DNA of 64,000 nt from Anticarsia gemmatalis (lineage: Eukaryota; Arthropoda; Insecta; Lepidoptera; Erebidae): the NCBI RefSeq assembly GCF_050436995.1, contig NC_134771.1, forward strand, positions 1,157,501 through 1,221,500, given 5' to 3'. Below are positions 24,028 through 35,502 of the stretch, one piece after another. Below the pieces are notes generated by a model. That model saw nothing but the letters and a program-made list of their open reading frames with translations, was not told the origin of the DNA and made no database searches. A program made the translations under genes and the position numbers. Numbering within the stretch: the first letter of the stretch is position 1; each line of letters opens with the position of its first letter.

Positions 24028-24304
24028 TCTATACTATAATATTATAATACTATATATACTATATAATATTATAAAGCTGAAGAGTTTGTTTGTTTGTTTG
24101 TTTGAACGCGCTAATCTCGGGAACTACTGGTCCGATTTGAAAAAATCTTTCAGTGTTAGATAGCCCATTTATCGAGGAAGGCTATAGGCTATATATCATC
24201 ACGCTACGACCAATAGGAGCAGAGTACCAGAGAAAAATGTTACAAAAACGGGGAAAATTATGATTCCCTTATGTGACGCAAACGAAGTTGCGCGGGTCAG
24301 CTAG
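24028..24304 (+). mobile_element. Non-autonomous Helitron, family 1
   Basis: A|TCTATACTATAATATT start and GGGTCAGCTAG|T end. Contains a (GTTT)n run. Confidence 0.8.
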
Positions 24305-24309
24305 TAAAA

Positions 24310-27300
24310 AATAAAGTTTTACCAAAAATCTAAATGTAGTTTTTTTGCAAAAAAACCTTTGGAATGCAGACCGTCAGTGAGTGGTGAGTAGGTGTAGGTA
24401 TGTTTGTATGTATTAGTGTTATTTCTCAGAAACTATGATGTCAGACGGTGACGACAGTCTTTGGACATTGAGTTAACACTTTGATTTAAACGTTAGATAT
24501 TGTGGATGGTGAAATATGTGTGAATTTCACTATTTCGGATTAGCTGGCTTTTGAGTATGTGTTGAAAATGTGAAGTTTAAATATAGTTATAGCTTTAGTT
24601 ATAGGTACCAATCCTATCCTTATCACTACATAGTATAAAGCAAATTCGCTTCCCGCTTCCGTCCCTATGCATGTACGTACATATGTATGTTTAGATCTTC
24701 CAAACTACACAACGGATTTTGATGCAGTTTAATAGATAGTAGGTACTTAGTAGTGATTTAACAGGAAGGGTTGAGGAGTAACACTGATAATTTCAAAATT
24801 TCTAATGCGAAGTCGTAATTAAACTGGCTAAACTCTACGAGATAGATCAAAATCAACCGTTTCCCAGCGGATAAGAATAGGTGGTTGAAAGTCAACTTTT
24901 ATTTTTCTGTTACACTAGTTATAAATACGAAAGCCCTTTCTCTCTTATGATTCAACCGTTTGTGAAATGTTTTAAATTAATTTCCCGAAAATCGAACTCC
25001 ACGACATTGTGATCAGCAGTCATAAACGCAGAGATAGCTAGTTTTTCTTTTGAACATGTAATTTACCGTCATTTATTTGACGTTTCGACTCATATAATGC
25101 TAGTCATGATCGCAAGATTGTTTCCGAATAATAGAAAATAAAGAATATGTATCGCGAAAATCTTAAAATTGAGGATCTTTTCTAAATAATCAAACTATAA
25201 ATGACTAAAAGTGTTATATTCATCGCATCTAATATTTAGTAATAAGTATATAACCAGTTAACAAGGTTGTATGTCAAGGGAAGCCGGTTCGGTCTCCGGC
25301 TGTGTACGTTTTGAATGTTCACCATTAGACTGGCGCGGGTATTAGTTTAGTTAGACTGGTAAAGTTTGTTGAGGAGTTTGATTCCCGTTTATTTAGATTA
25401 TAGTGGCAAAATAGTTTAATTTAAAAAGTTTTTGCGAAATCGCTAAGTTTCTTTAGTTTTTTTGGGCATGCACATAAAAACATTGTAAAAAGTACATGTA
25501 GGACGTAGACGTATGTAAAAACTTAATCTTAGTTCTTAATTCTTAAACCGTATTTAAAAAGTTGATAAAAATAACTAAGAAAGTGACACAAACAACCGTT
25601 TAATATTGATAAGTTTAAGTCCGTTTTTTAATTAATAAATGTTCAGGATTGTTTTGGAAATCTATGTTTTTCACCAATAAAGAATCAAGCCTAACAGATA
25701 ATTAATAATTAATGAACAATTGCAGTAAATTGTATCGCAGAGGATTGTGAACAGGCACTACAACTTGTACAATAAAGAAATACTCAATCTGGTTATTATT
25801 TTATTACCGAAACTACTTGTACCTAAGAGCTCACCAGATTTTATCTGAATTTGAACGAAACAAGGGTAAGTAAGGTAAGAAACAAAAATCATAATACTGG
25901 CCTAACTCTCGATTAATAGCCAATTTCTAAGATTTTATATCAAACTATTTTGATGAAATAACCGAATATAACAACAAGAAAGATTAATTAGGTAGTGTTT
26001 CTACGTAAGGGACGTAGAAACATGAATTCCTTTATGCTGTCGCTAAATTCTCGGCACCCGTCTACCGTCCGACTGATTCATGAGAATGATGGAATACGGT
26101 AAGGTTTGACGATAGAAAGGCAAAGGGCACAAGCTTCTGTTAACTGTCTCTATAAACATAAAAATAAAAACTTACCAGCTCTCCTTACTCCTTTACTTTC
26201 GGAATTAGTAGCAAATTGAATAACTCAAGCACGAACAACATGTTGATAGCCAACTTTCGAGTATTACATTACTGTATTTCAAATTAAAAGTTTGTACTGA
26301 AGATTTACGATGACTTTTGTTTCGAAGGTATGTCAAACTAATAAGTATTTGATTCGAGGGTAGGTGATATGAACACTTTTATTTTTTGTGATAACCATAA
26401 CTTTGATGAAAATCGTAATATTTATTTGGCCTAAATTAATTAATATTTATTTAACTTAAATATTAAAAGAATGACTTCTAAATACAAAATTGTCTGACGA
26501 ATAGTGTAGTTAATTACCAGTCAAATCAGCTACTCTTTACGAAATGTCAAATACACATTTAAATTTTATTATAGAAATACGGTTGTGACGTCACAAGTAT
26601 CATATTATATTTTCGTTAGTATCAAATGAGCGTCTAATATAATGTTTCAGTCTGCAATACTTACAATTTAAACATTATTTACAACAAAAGATACTAAGCC
26701 TGAGAATTTTAGATGAACCTTTTACGAGCGCAAGTTTAATATTTTTTTGTTAACCCTGTCAAGTACCCAATTATATGTATAGGTAAAAAAATAGATTTTA
26801 TATGAGAGGGTTGAGACCCGAGTACATAACGCTAGGCGTCGGTTTACTTCTTTTATTTTTTAGAGTTTTTAGGGAAACATAAAAAAATCTAACTTTTAAA
26901 CTCTTGCGTTGCATGTTTAATGTATAATAGAATACGGGAATTAGTCAGCCTGCGACCACGGCGGGTGCAACCTGTGCCGAAACGTTAGGCATTATTTATA
27001 AGGTAAAATGCGTGTTCGCGTTAATTCTCGTATTCTATTATACATCAAAAAATCTAACTAAAATTAATGTCTATGACAACAAACACGTAGGATAAAGAAT
27101 AAAACAACACCTAATCTAAAAATAATTTAATTTCAACCAAAATTGTTCTTAATTAAACTAAATATAAAATAAATAATACATTTATATATAATAATTACTG
27201 GTAACAAAAGCTTATATAAGCCTAGGATATTTAGGAATTCCTAAAATCAAGCACTGAAAGATTGACAATAGAAATTACTTAGGTTCCTACTTTTACGAAA

Positions 27301-27340
27301 CATTTTATTTAAGGCAGATTTATTCCATAGTCAGATAATT
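24310..27340. other. Repeat-poor, no gene seen
   Basis: Three kilobases with few recognisable mobile elements: a tRNA-like remnant on minus at about 24985-25030 and the 126-bp palindromic repeat at 26920-27045. No convincing exon. Confidence 0.4.
26920..27045. repeat. Palindromic repeat, 126 bp
   Basis: Arms 26920-26943 and 27021-27044 are inverted copies with one mismatch (ATAATAGAATACGGGAATT). The left junction GCATGTTTAA/TGTATAATAG recurs at 55821-56108, split by a Helitron. Confidence 0.6.
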
Positions 27341-27342
27341 AA

Positions 27343-27432
27343 TAATTGTACCCATTACTGTCCCACTGCTGGGCAAGGATCTCCTCCCGGAATAAGGGAG
27401 GAGTTAGGCCTTACACGCTGACCAAGTTCGAG
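27343..27432 (-). repeat. tRNA-derived SINE 1, 3' tail
   Basis: TACTGTCCCACTGCTGGGC and CTCCCGGAATAAGGGAGG on plus; body and head are missing. Confidence 0.6.
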
Positions 27433-27439
27433 CTAGGAG

Positions 27440-29290
27440 CAGATAACTAAGAGAAATTATTACAATTTTGAAGTATGAATCAATTTTCATTAATTGACAA
27501 ATTATTAATTTTATCCCATGATGAAAAAATCTGTCAAATGCAAGACTAAGTTCAACTTACTATGTTTTATATCTTTCCATCTTACTTCTTTACTATAAGA
27601 GGGAAAGAGAGAAAACATAATTTAACAGCACATGCCTGATTTAACAGGCAGATTAAAAATTACTGTTTATTAGATTTGGACCTAATTTAATTATTACGAG
27701 GCGAATAGATGGACTGCTATTAATTGTTTTTTAAGTACTAAATTCATAGTTATGATAAGTAGAAAAACTAACAGGTGTTAGAAATCGTCTATCAAAACCT
27801 TCTTGATAGGATTATATGTATAGTCTTTTTCAGTAGTTTCAGCTGTGCGTTGTCTGTAATAATAAAAATATAATAATAGTCTGTCAGTCACTAACTCAGT
27901 AGGTAACAGAAAAGTTCTGTACATATAGATATAGGTTTATCCTTTACATAAGACCTGCCTATAAAATGCATAAAATCTGCCATTTGCATTACAATTTTCA
28001 CCTAATTACACGGTGTTAAGTATTTAAACTACTTAAAGATTGAGCATAAGCCTGTTGATTGTCTATTTTAACATAATTTCCATACGGAGTGCTAATTGTC
28101 TGAGGTCCAGAAGCATAAGGGTTGAGGACCACATTGATGTTTTTCGTGTCAGCTGTTGCGGGAGTGGCGCCATCTCTGTTCCATGGAGCTGTAACAAATG
28201 TTTTAGATTAGCGACATCTAACGGATTTGTGGTGAACTAGTAAGTGTGCTCATTGTGTAGTTGAGAGGTGTGTGGCGTATATATAGAAAGTGTTTTTGAA
28301 GATTTAACGAAACCTGAAAAGTAAAGGATGTTGTTGAATGAAACAAATTAGAAATAACGTAACATTTAATTATCTTTGCTAATAAGCGCAAGATTGTCGT
28401 AACATAGATTGCAAAACTACAAAACTTAAAGTACTTATAGCGCCATCTATCACTTTACTAGCGAAATTAAACTAGTTGAAATTAAAATAGTACTGGATTT
28501 GAAGTACAGAGGACGTTGTAATTTAAAAAAGTCTGGAAATCTGTTAATGCTGTCTTGTATAGCTAAAATAAGTAAGATTACATTACAGAAAATAATTAAG
28601 ACATTGAAAACAATTGGGTTTTGAATATTACTGTAATTATCAATTCTTTTCGTCTTAAAAGCTACACCATAAAGGATATTTTTTAACAAAGTTATAGGCT
28701 GAACTCCCCAAAGAAAGCCTCAGGCTACATTATTCAACACAAAAACTATCGCGGAAGAAACCACGCTCACAATAATATTATAAACTACCATTTTTTAGTA
28801 CGTATCTCACGACTTACCCATGTAAAATAATCACCTACATACAAGAGATACTTTCTTTAATTTTGTTTTTATTTCATACATACATATAACTGTATACTTT
28901 CATTACAATTATATAATGAGTTGTCTCACTCTTGTTGCGTATGAGTAAAAGAGACGGCATGATAATAAATTGGCTGGCGTAAGAACTCTACTCTCTATTA
29001 TAAAATATGCTTAACTCGGGAATCGAACCCGCAAACTTTCGATCAGCTGTCTCATACACGATTGGACCGCAAAAACAGTTATCCCACTATAAGCATCTGC
29101 TGACCTCCTATCCTATAAGAGGGTGCTAGACCTAGATAAGACTGGTTCAGACTTGACCGGGATCGATGTTAACGAACTATAAGTACAGTTAAATACTAAC
29201 TTTACCTTGAAATACCTTCGGATAAGTATCAGATAGCTAATCAGACGGAATTTTGACAGATATTTACAAACTCCTATGGGAAAAAAGCGT
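27440..29290. other. No gene seen
   Basis: AT-rich. A slightly GC-richer island at 28090-28240 has an open frame but no splice context or family resemblance. A tRNA-SINE head remnant lies on minus at about 29010-29065. Confidence 0.4.
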
Positions 29291-29296
29291 GATATC

Positions 29297-29420
29297 TATA
29301 CTAATATCATAAAATTGCAGTTTGTTTATTTGAATGTGCTTATCTGAGAAATAGAAAAAATATTTAAGTGTTGAATACTCAATTTATTGAGGAATGCTAC
29401 ATAATATCAAGCTATGACTA
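29297..29420 (+). mobile_element. Decayed Helitron family 1, 5' part
   Basis: Starts TCTATACTAATATCATAAAA and retains TTTATTGAGGAATGCTACATA. The CTAG end is gone. Confidence 0.45.
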
Positions 29421-29537
29421 ATATGAATTAAAAACAAACAAATTTATGTGAAAATGAGAAAAGTAACGTGTGGCTCCTAGTCGCTACATAAAAATAACAT
29501 CAAGCCCTTCACAATATAACTAAAAATAAAATAACGC

Positions 29538-29805
29538 ATTAATGTCCCACGCTTTGGGTCTCTTCCCAAACTAGGGAGGGGTTAGGCCTTGTGTCCACCA
29601 CGCTGACCAAGTGCTGTTCTAAACAACTCTCAGACATGCAAGGTTGCATCATGACTATTTTCTTTACCGTTAGAACAAGTTATAATTGATTCCTAATACA
29701 CACATAACTTCGAAAAGTCATTATTGGTGTGCTGCCTCGGGTTCGAACCTGAAACCAATTGAGTGGGAGGTGCCAACATAAATCACTCGGCTATCACTGC
29801 TAAAC
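29538..29805 (-). repeat. tRNA-derived SINE 1, near full length
   Basis: On minus, the head has TAGCCGAGTGATTTATG and GGTTCGAACCC, and the tail has GGTGGACACAAGGCC and GTGGGACATTAATGCG. Confidence 0.65.
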
Positions 29806-29844
29806 GTAGTCTAGTCTGATAGTCTCTCTGTATAACGTGGTTAC

Positions 29845-30135
29845 GTGGTTATTAAAATAAATAAATATTATTGGACAACTCACACACGGTAATTTGATTC
29901 CAAACTAAGCAGAGCTTGTACTATAGTAACCAAATAACTGATAAACATACTTATATACTTCTAAATACACACTTACTTTATAAAGATAAATTGACAACCA
30001 GGTTCAGAACAAATACTCGTGCTCATCACACAAATATTTGTCCCGGGTGGGATTCGAACGCACTATACGCGACGCTACGGTTATTGCGGCAAGGTGACGA
30101 CGTTGACCACTTCGCCAAACGTCGCCAAATGTTCT
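29845..30135 (-). repeat. tRNA-derived SINE 3
   Basis: On minus, a tRNA-like head (TGGCGAAGTGGTCAACGTCG, then GCGTTCGAATCCCACC) leads to a body ending in GTGTGAGTTGTCCAATAATA and an ATTTATTT tail. A tail fragment recurs at 42118-42205. Opposed reading frames of 114 and 68 codons over it are spurious. Confidence 0.6.
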
Positions 30136-30659
30136 GTGTCCTTCACTCATATACAGTTTCAAAATTGATTGAAAGTGACAAAAAATGTAATAACCATAGT
30201 AATAATACATTTCATAATTGTGCGATTTTCGTATACCCTATTTGCATGTCATCTTCATGACAAAATATGTGATACCAAATAATTTACATTGTAAACCACC
30301 TCTTGTACCATATTTTCTGCAAATAAATATAATTTGAATTTGAATTTGACGATATACATAGAAATATCATCAAGCCCTCGAAAATATAACAACATATTAA
30401 ATTCTTCTTGCGGTATATTACTATAGTATCATACATTAATAACTTTCACTGCTCTCATTTTTTATCATCGACACACCTTACTTATACTATACCTACGTCA
30501 TGAGTAAAAACCAAAAAAAAAAAGACTTGAAACTTTCATAAGTACAGTAATAATAGTATTTTTAATATGGTAATAATAGGTTTTTTATGTGTATGTGATG
30601 AGCGTGAAATATTTAAATTGCTGTTTTCTGACTAGGCCAAGAAGTGTCATATTTTATTT

Positions 30660-30755
30660 TATGACATCATGCCTGTTATAGCCAAAGGTGTAGGCAGAAG
30701 TGGCCACAGCGAGTGGCCCACTTATTGTCATTTACCGTGCCTGTAAGTAATTTTA
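30660..30755 (-). repeat. Dispersed SINE/LINE tail (ACATGGGACTAA family), partial
   Basis: Contains CATGCCTGTTATAGCC and AAAGGTGTAGGCAGAAGTGG. Confidence 0.45.
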
Positions 30756-30967
30756 CACGACTCGGGAATCGAACTTGAGGTTTTAGGATTTTAGACGACT
30801 AAGGGTGCTCAATACACAGGTACACTCTATATTACTTCACTCTCATAGTCCGGTGGGACGGATAACCGATAATTAGCATGTTTAAAGATATTTACGTGAA
30901 AGTAAACACTTTAAAACAGTAAACAGCTTTCCATCAGTCAGTCAGTAAAGGAAGTTTTATATAATAA

Positions 30968-31284
30968 CTAGCTGACTCTGCAAACCTTGTTTGCTATATA
31001 AATTATACTATATAGCTATTAAATAGATATAAAAATAGAGGTTGGTGAGAAAAGGGTAAAAATTAAGAGTCGTATGTATTTTTTAATGCGACATAATAAA
31101 AAAAGTGTCTTAAAATAAAATTAATGTTAAGAGTGGGAAACCCTTATCACTAAGAAGTATGAAAAATGTATGTTGACCGATTCTCAGGCCTACTCAATAT
31201 GCTCACAAATTTTCATGAGAATCGGTCAAGCCATTTCGAAGGAGTACGATCGCTAACATTATGACACTTTAATATATAAAAAGA
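30968..31284 (-). mobile_element. Non-autonomous Helitron, family 2
   Basis: CTAGCTGACTCTGCAAACC at the left (3' end on minus), AATATATAAAAAGA at the right, and interior GAGAATCGGTCAAGCCATTT. Related to the intact 56777-56962 copy. Confidence 0.6.
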
Positions 31285-32043
31285 TACATTTTATTATTGT
31301 AAAAGATAAATTGATGTAATAAAATATAGGTAGCCTTTACAATCAAAAGCATGATTGAAAAGAGTTCAGGAAAATACGCTGCTGAAATTGTTGTATGAAG
31401 AAACAAGAATTCTAGCCATGTCTAGGCACATTGCTAGATTCATAGAACACAAGCTTTTTAGTGGAGGCGGACCACATACCTCTGGAGCCCTAACAAGATT
31501 GGTAGTACTTCGATGCAGTTGTCAAGTAGTCTTTTATCTCTGAAGAGATATATCTAATAATTATCCTTTGAAAAAGATATACAGGGTGTCCCAAAACTCA
31601 ACGATAATCCGAGACAGGATGAAAGGCCAAGTCATACCGGCTATAGGAAAAATAAGAAAAAAATTCCATATCACTTAGTTCAGCAATAATAGACACTTTT
31701 CAAAAAAGTTGAAATTCCACACCCTTGGTCGCATTTTCAAGTCCTGTGATCACCAATGTTACAATTTCGCTGTGTTTTTTTGAATTTCGTGATCTTAATT
31801 AAATATGCTATTAATCGTATAACAAATTAATGCACAAAACATTGTTAATTTAATTAAAAAAGTTAAGTTTTAGTGAGTCATCTTTCTCAAAAATATCGTT
31901 AGTCAACTTTGACGCTTCATACTGAAAAAAAAATGTACTACACTACCCTTGGCAAGTTATTTCAAAAGTTGGCGCATTTAATCAAGATTTCAAAATAGTA
32001 TAACACTTGCCACTTTTCTTGCCATTAAAAACGTTATTTTTAT

Positions 32044-32250
32044 TTGAACGAAGAGTATCCCCGCAAATGGATGGGACGCAGTGGTACAATTTTATGGCTT
32101 CCTTGTTCTCCTGATCTAAATCCAGTAGATATTTTTTACTGGGAATGCATAAAAGAAAAAGTTTATTCGAAATCAATACAAAATCTATCAGAACTTCGCC
32201 AGAAAATTGACACAGCGTCAGAGGAAATAAATGCAAGGAATTTTGATTGA
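32044..32250 (+). pseudogene. Mariner-superfamily transposase, C-terminal fragment (left arm)
   Basis: Reads a peptide with YPRKWMGRSG, LPCSPDLNPVDIFYWECIKE and LSELRQKIDTA. The SPDLNPVD motif, containing the third catalytic acidic residue (Asp), followed by an aromatic-W and K-V-Y, is diagnostic of Tc1/mariner-type DDE transposases. The frame stops after about 67 codons; the usual arginine-rich end continues in another frame (32250-32310). Non-functional. Confidence 0.75.
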
Positions 32251-32452
32251 CCGGTGCAAAGGTCTTTTGTAAGGCGTTGCAGAGCCTGAATTCATGCTAG
32301 AGGAAAACAATTCGGAATTACTTTAGTTTAAGGAGAATAATTAAATAAGATCGATGGTTCGTTCATTGTTTTTTTTTTAATTATTATAACCTATTATGTT
32401 TATTACATTAAATATTTGTTATGGACTGACTCAATTACATCTTTACTGAAAA

Positions 32453-32735
32453 TAATTGCTTTCCTCTGGCACGAATACAGGCTCTGCAACGACGTACAAA
32501 AGATTTTTTCACCAGTCAAGCAAAATTCCTTGCATTTATTTCTTCTGACGCTGTGTCAATTTTCTGGCGAAGTTCTGATAGATTTTGTATTGATTTTGAA
32601 AAGACTTATTCTTTTATGCATTCCCAGTAAAAAATATCTACTAGATTTAGATCGGTTGAACGAGGATGCCATAAAATTGTACCACTGCGTCCGATCCATT
32701 TGCGGGGATACTCTTCGTTCAAATAAAAATAACGT
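32453..32735 (-). pseudogene. Mariner-superfamily transposase, C-terminal fragment (right arm)
   Basis: Inverted duplicate of the left-arm fragment, with its own damage: a one-base difference near 32702 shifts the frame and several substitutions differ from the left arm. The two arms have therefore diverged independently since the duplication. Confidence 0.65.
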
Positions 32736-33258
32736 TTTTAATGGCAAGAAAAGTGGCAAGTGTTATACTATTTTGAAATCTTGATTAAATGCGCCAACTT
32801 TTGAAATAACTTGCCAAGGGTAGTGTAGTACATTTTTTTTTCAGTATGAAGCGTCAAAGTTGACTAACGATATTTTTGAGAAAGATGACTCACTAAAACT
32901 TAACTTTTTTAATTAAATTAACAATGTTTTGTGCATTAATTTGTTATACGATTAATAGCATATTTAATTAAGATCACGAAATTCAAAAAAACACAGCGAA
33001 ATTGTAACATTGGTGATCACAGGACTTGAAAATGCGACCAAGGGTGTGGAATTTCAACTTTTTTGAAAAGTGTCTATTATTGCTGAACTAAGTGATATGG
33101 AATTTTTTTCTTATTTTTCCTATAGCCGGTATGACTTGGCCTTTCATCCTGTCTCGGATTATCGTTGAGTTTTGGGACACCCTGTATAGGTATTGGATCA
33201 TAGATGAACGAATGCAGACTAAACTTCTTAATATTAAAATAATTTTAATTTAATTTAA

Positions 33259-33462
33259 AAAGACAACTCCCGCACTAAGAATTGCTCTTGTGTCGCGGGG
33301 ACTTTTACAAACATACAAACAACGGACATAAAGCACAACCAGACCCGAAACAATTATTTGTGGGCCGCACAAATAATTGCTCCGTGTGGGAATCGAACCC
33401 ACGACCTCCCGATGCAGTGGTATCGGCGTGGTGACCTAAACCACTGCGCCACGGAGGCAGTC
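33259..33462 (-). repeat. tRNA-derived SINE 2, full length
   Basis: Reference copy. On minus: GCCTCCGTGGCGCAGTGG (A box), GTGGGTTCGATTCCCAC (B box), body TCGGGTCTGGTTGTGC and tail AATTCTTAGTGCGGGAGTTG running into an AAATT-rich end. Confidence 0.8.
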
Positions 33463-33464
33463 AG

Positions 33465-33470
33465 TTTAAT
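33465..33470 (-). terminator. Candidate poly(A) signal ATTAAA
   Basis: ATTAAA on the minus strand about 365 nt after the stop codon of the Osiris-like gene, immediately before the tRNA-derived SINE at 33259-33462. The 3' UTR in between (33471-33833) carries no recognised repeat. Confidence 0.3.
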
Positions 33471-33833
33471 AAGGAGGCAATAAGTTCTAAATATCTCGAA
33501 AAGGGGATCCTTAGCCCTTATACCCGCTACATATAGAGGCCAAAATTCAGTAAGAACCCAAAGAAAAAAGATACTTATACTCGAATTTAAATAATGATTC
33601 TCCCAGAAAACGAACGTAATCCCCTTACGAAACCCAAATAAACAGACCCCACCCTTCAAAATCGAAATAAAATCTATTCTAACCACCAAAACCCATTTCC
33701 CCCTAAGGCAATCCCTTACCAAACATTAAGATCTACCCCTTTCTCCTACCCCTCCTAAAAAGTCCACCCTCACTCTCCAAGCCAAAGATTTGCATAACAG
33801 TACATGGTGCGTATTGGTTCCTGACTTACAAGT

Positions 33834-33985
33834 CTACCGTCTCGGTTGCTCCACATCCGACCTGGTTGCAGGAGCATACGGTTGAGGGTAATATACCGGC
33901 TGTTTGAGTGGTTGATCTGCTGAGATTGTGGTTCTTTTAATAAAATTGTCATATGGCCGGTTTATATGAAACTGACTGCTGTAGC
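33834..33985 (-). CDS. Osiris-like protein, last coding exon with stop
   Basis: Final exon of 152 nt, encoding residues 162-211 and a TAG stop at 33834-33836. The peptide has the sequence YSSQF near its start, a region rich in Asn, Arg and Thr, and a Pro/Tyr-rich end (VYYPQPYAP) closing in EQPRR. Osiris proteins often end in a Tyr-containing tail. The acceptor (TTCCCAG|GC) supplies the two bases needed after the phase-1 donor of exon 3. Unusually, that acceptor lies at the end of a tRNA-like SINE head (about 33986-34045), so the first codons of this exon may derive from the SINE. A plausible poly(A) signal ATTAAA is on the minus strand at 33465-33470, just before another SINE. This exon is less certain than exons 2 and 3 because it has fewer family hallmarks. 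Confidence 0.6.
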
Positions 33986-34045
33986 CTGGGAATCGAACCC
34001 GAGACTTCATCTGCAGTTGGTTACATAACCGACCGCGCCACAACT
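33986..34045 (-). repeat. tRNA-SINE head next to the last exon of the Osiris-like gene
   Basis: GTTGTGGCGCGGTCGGTTAT (A-box region) and GGGTTCGATTCCCAG (B box) on minus, the same type as the head at 45261-45334. Its final CAG is the predicted splice acceptor. Confidence 0.6.
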
Positions 34046-34236
34046 GGCGTAAAATCTATTTTATTATTCAATTCAGAAGAGAACCTGCAAATGGCATGAT
34101 TTATTTAGGTTATAGTAAAAAAATACAGTCTAATTGAGAACCTCCTTCTTCTTTGAAGTCGGTTAAAAATTCAAAATAAAGATGAATTTTGGATCTACCC
34201 TCAATTTCAAACATGAATATAAAAATATTCTCTTAC

Positions 34237-34348
34237 AAAAGTGTTCTTCATGGGCTCCCTGCTGGCCATGGATGTGAAGGTGGATCTCTTTCTGATGGGG
34301 AGGCTCCCAGCCGTGCCCATGTGCCTTCTGGCCGAAGAGTGCGCCGAA
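34237..34348 (-). CDS. Osiris-like protein, coding exon 3 (His-rich linker)
   Basis: Exon of 112 nt, encoding residues 125-161 plus one base. The acceptor TACTTCCAG is preceded by a branch-point-like CTAAT; the donor is T|GTAAGA (phase 1). The peptide continues the exon 2 hydrophobic core (FGALFGQK) and then becomes His-rich: the stretch KEIHLHIHG is a motif I associate with the region behind the hydrophobic block in Osiris proteins. Its frame continues exactly from the phase-0 end of exon 2. The exon lies 2.3 kb downstream of exon 2; the intron between them holds a Harbinger MITE (35503-36021), a 5S-type SINE and Helitron remnants. Confidence 0.75.
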
Positions 34349-34469
34349 CTGGAAGTATACAGATTATGATTAGTTAAACATTGATAAAGACAAAAAAGAC
34401 TGGCTTGAGTTACGTCTATACTTAATTACTTAACAATATAATAAACAATAAATAACATAATAAATAACC

Positions 34470-34720
34470 TAAAGGGTCTGCTTTTTTATATGCCCCAATC
34501 TCAGGAACTGCAGCTTCGAATAGAATTAATATCTTTGTGGTGAATAGTAATAGTTTATTAAGGAAGGCTATAGGGTTTATAACATCACGCTATGACTGAT
34601 AAGATAGGAGCAGCAGAAATGCTGAGAAAGCGGGAACGTGGACTATACTATGGTAGACAAACCCGCAGGCGGCTGGTAGTCGATAATATTTATATATCGT
34701 TCTACTAATCATTAACAATA
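34470..34720 (+). mobile_element. Decayed Helitron family 1 remnant in intron 2
   Basis: Retains AAGGAAGGCTATAGGG, ACATCACGCTATGACT and GAAAGCGGGAACG. Both termini are lost. Confidence 0.45.
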
Positions 34721-35502
34721 CTTTACTTGATAGGGAAATCGAACTGATGACGGTCTGACGGTCATATCATATCAGAATTATACAAAAAATAACCCTAGAG
34801 CTCAGAAAAATGACTTCGCAAAAACTATTTAAAAAAATCGAACCTAGCACTTTCAAAGTGCCTTTTATCTCATTAGCCATTCAAATTATGACGCTTATGA
34901 CATACATACAAACAAAAGCCTATAAAACATTGACTGTGACCCGTACAAGGTCATTATATTTAAATATTTTTACATATTCGCGTTATTAGAGAAAGTGCCA
35001 TACTTAACTTACGAGTGAAAGAGATGGAGATATAATTGAGCTTTAATTAGAAAGAGAGAAAAGATGTCTTATGTTATAATTATGATGACTTATTATCATT
35101 GTTAACTAGCTATTGCCTGCAGCACCGCCCGTGAGATTTTATTTTAACGATCTTAACTCCGTTTCTGGGTTGTAATCTATACAATTTTAATCGGTCTAAC
35201 AATTTAGCCGTGAAAGCTCAATATACAAACAAACGATTTTTAATAAGTACGTATTTGTATCAAATGAAACATAGCTGGTTATTAAATTTACTAATATTTT
35301 CACTCAGGTATCGAACTCGAAACCTCGTGATCTAACATTAATTTTAAATTTTCGCTGACGTTTTCATATCTAGACTCAAAAAAAAATTAATAATATGGAT
35401 TGAACATAATAATAGTAACAGTTTATTAAAAAACTGACCATTTTTAAGATTAACATTTGGCATGTCCAAAAAATAAAGTAGATCGCATAGAAAGTTCTCT
35501 AA

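Larger units (their letters stand above)
31580..33186. mobile_element. Mariner-superfamily foldback element, 1.6 kb
   Basis: Starts TACAGGGTGTCCCAAAAC and ends with its complement, flanked by TA at 31578-31579 and 33187-33188. The two halves (about 31580-32318 and 32453-33186) are inverted copies of each other, about 740 bp per arm with a spacer of about 130 bp. Each arm carries the same C-terminal piece of an IS630/Tc1-mariner transposase. The N-terminal and first two catalytic regions are missing from both. Confidence 0.8.

Noticed and set aside
29916..30260. 114-codon plus-strand reading frame
   Set aside because: Covers a tRNA-derived SINE read antisense.
32416..32784. 122-codon plus-strand reading frame
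   Set aside because: Antisense of the right-arm transposase fragment in the foldback element.
33354..33722. 122-codon minus-strand reading frame
   Set aside because: Runs from the 3' UTR of the Osiris-like gene into a tRNA-SINE; its end reads the SINE head.
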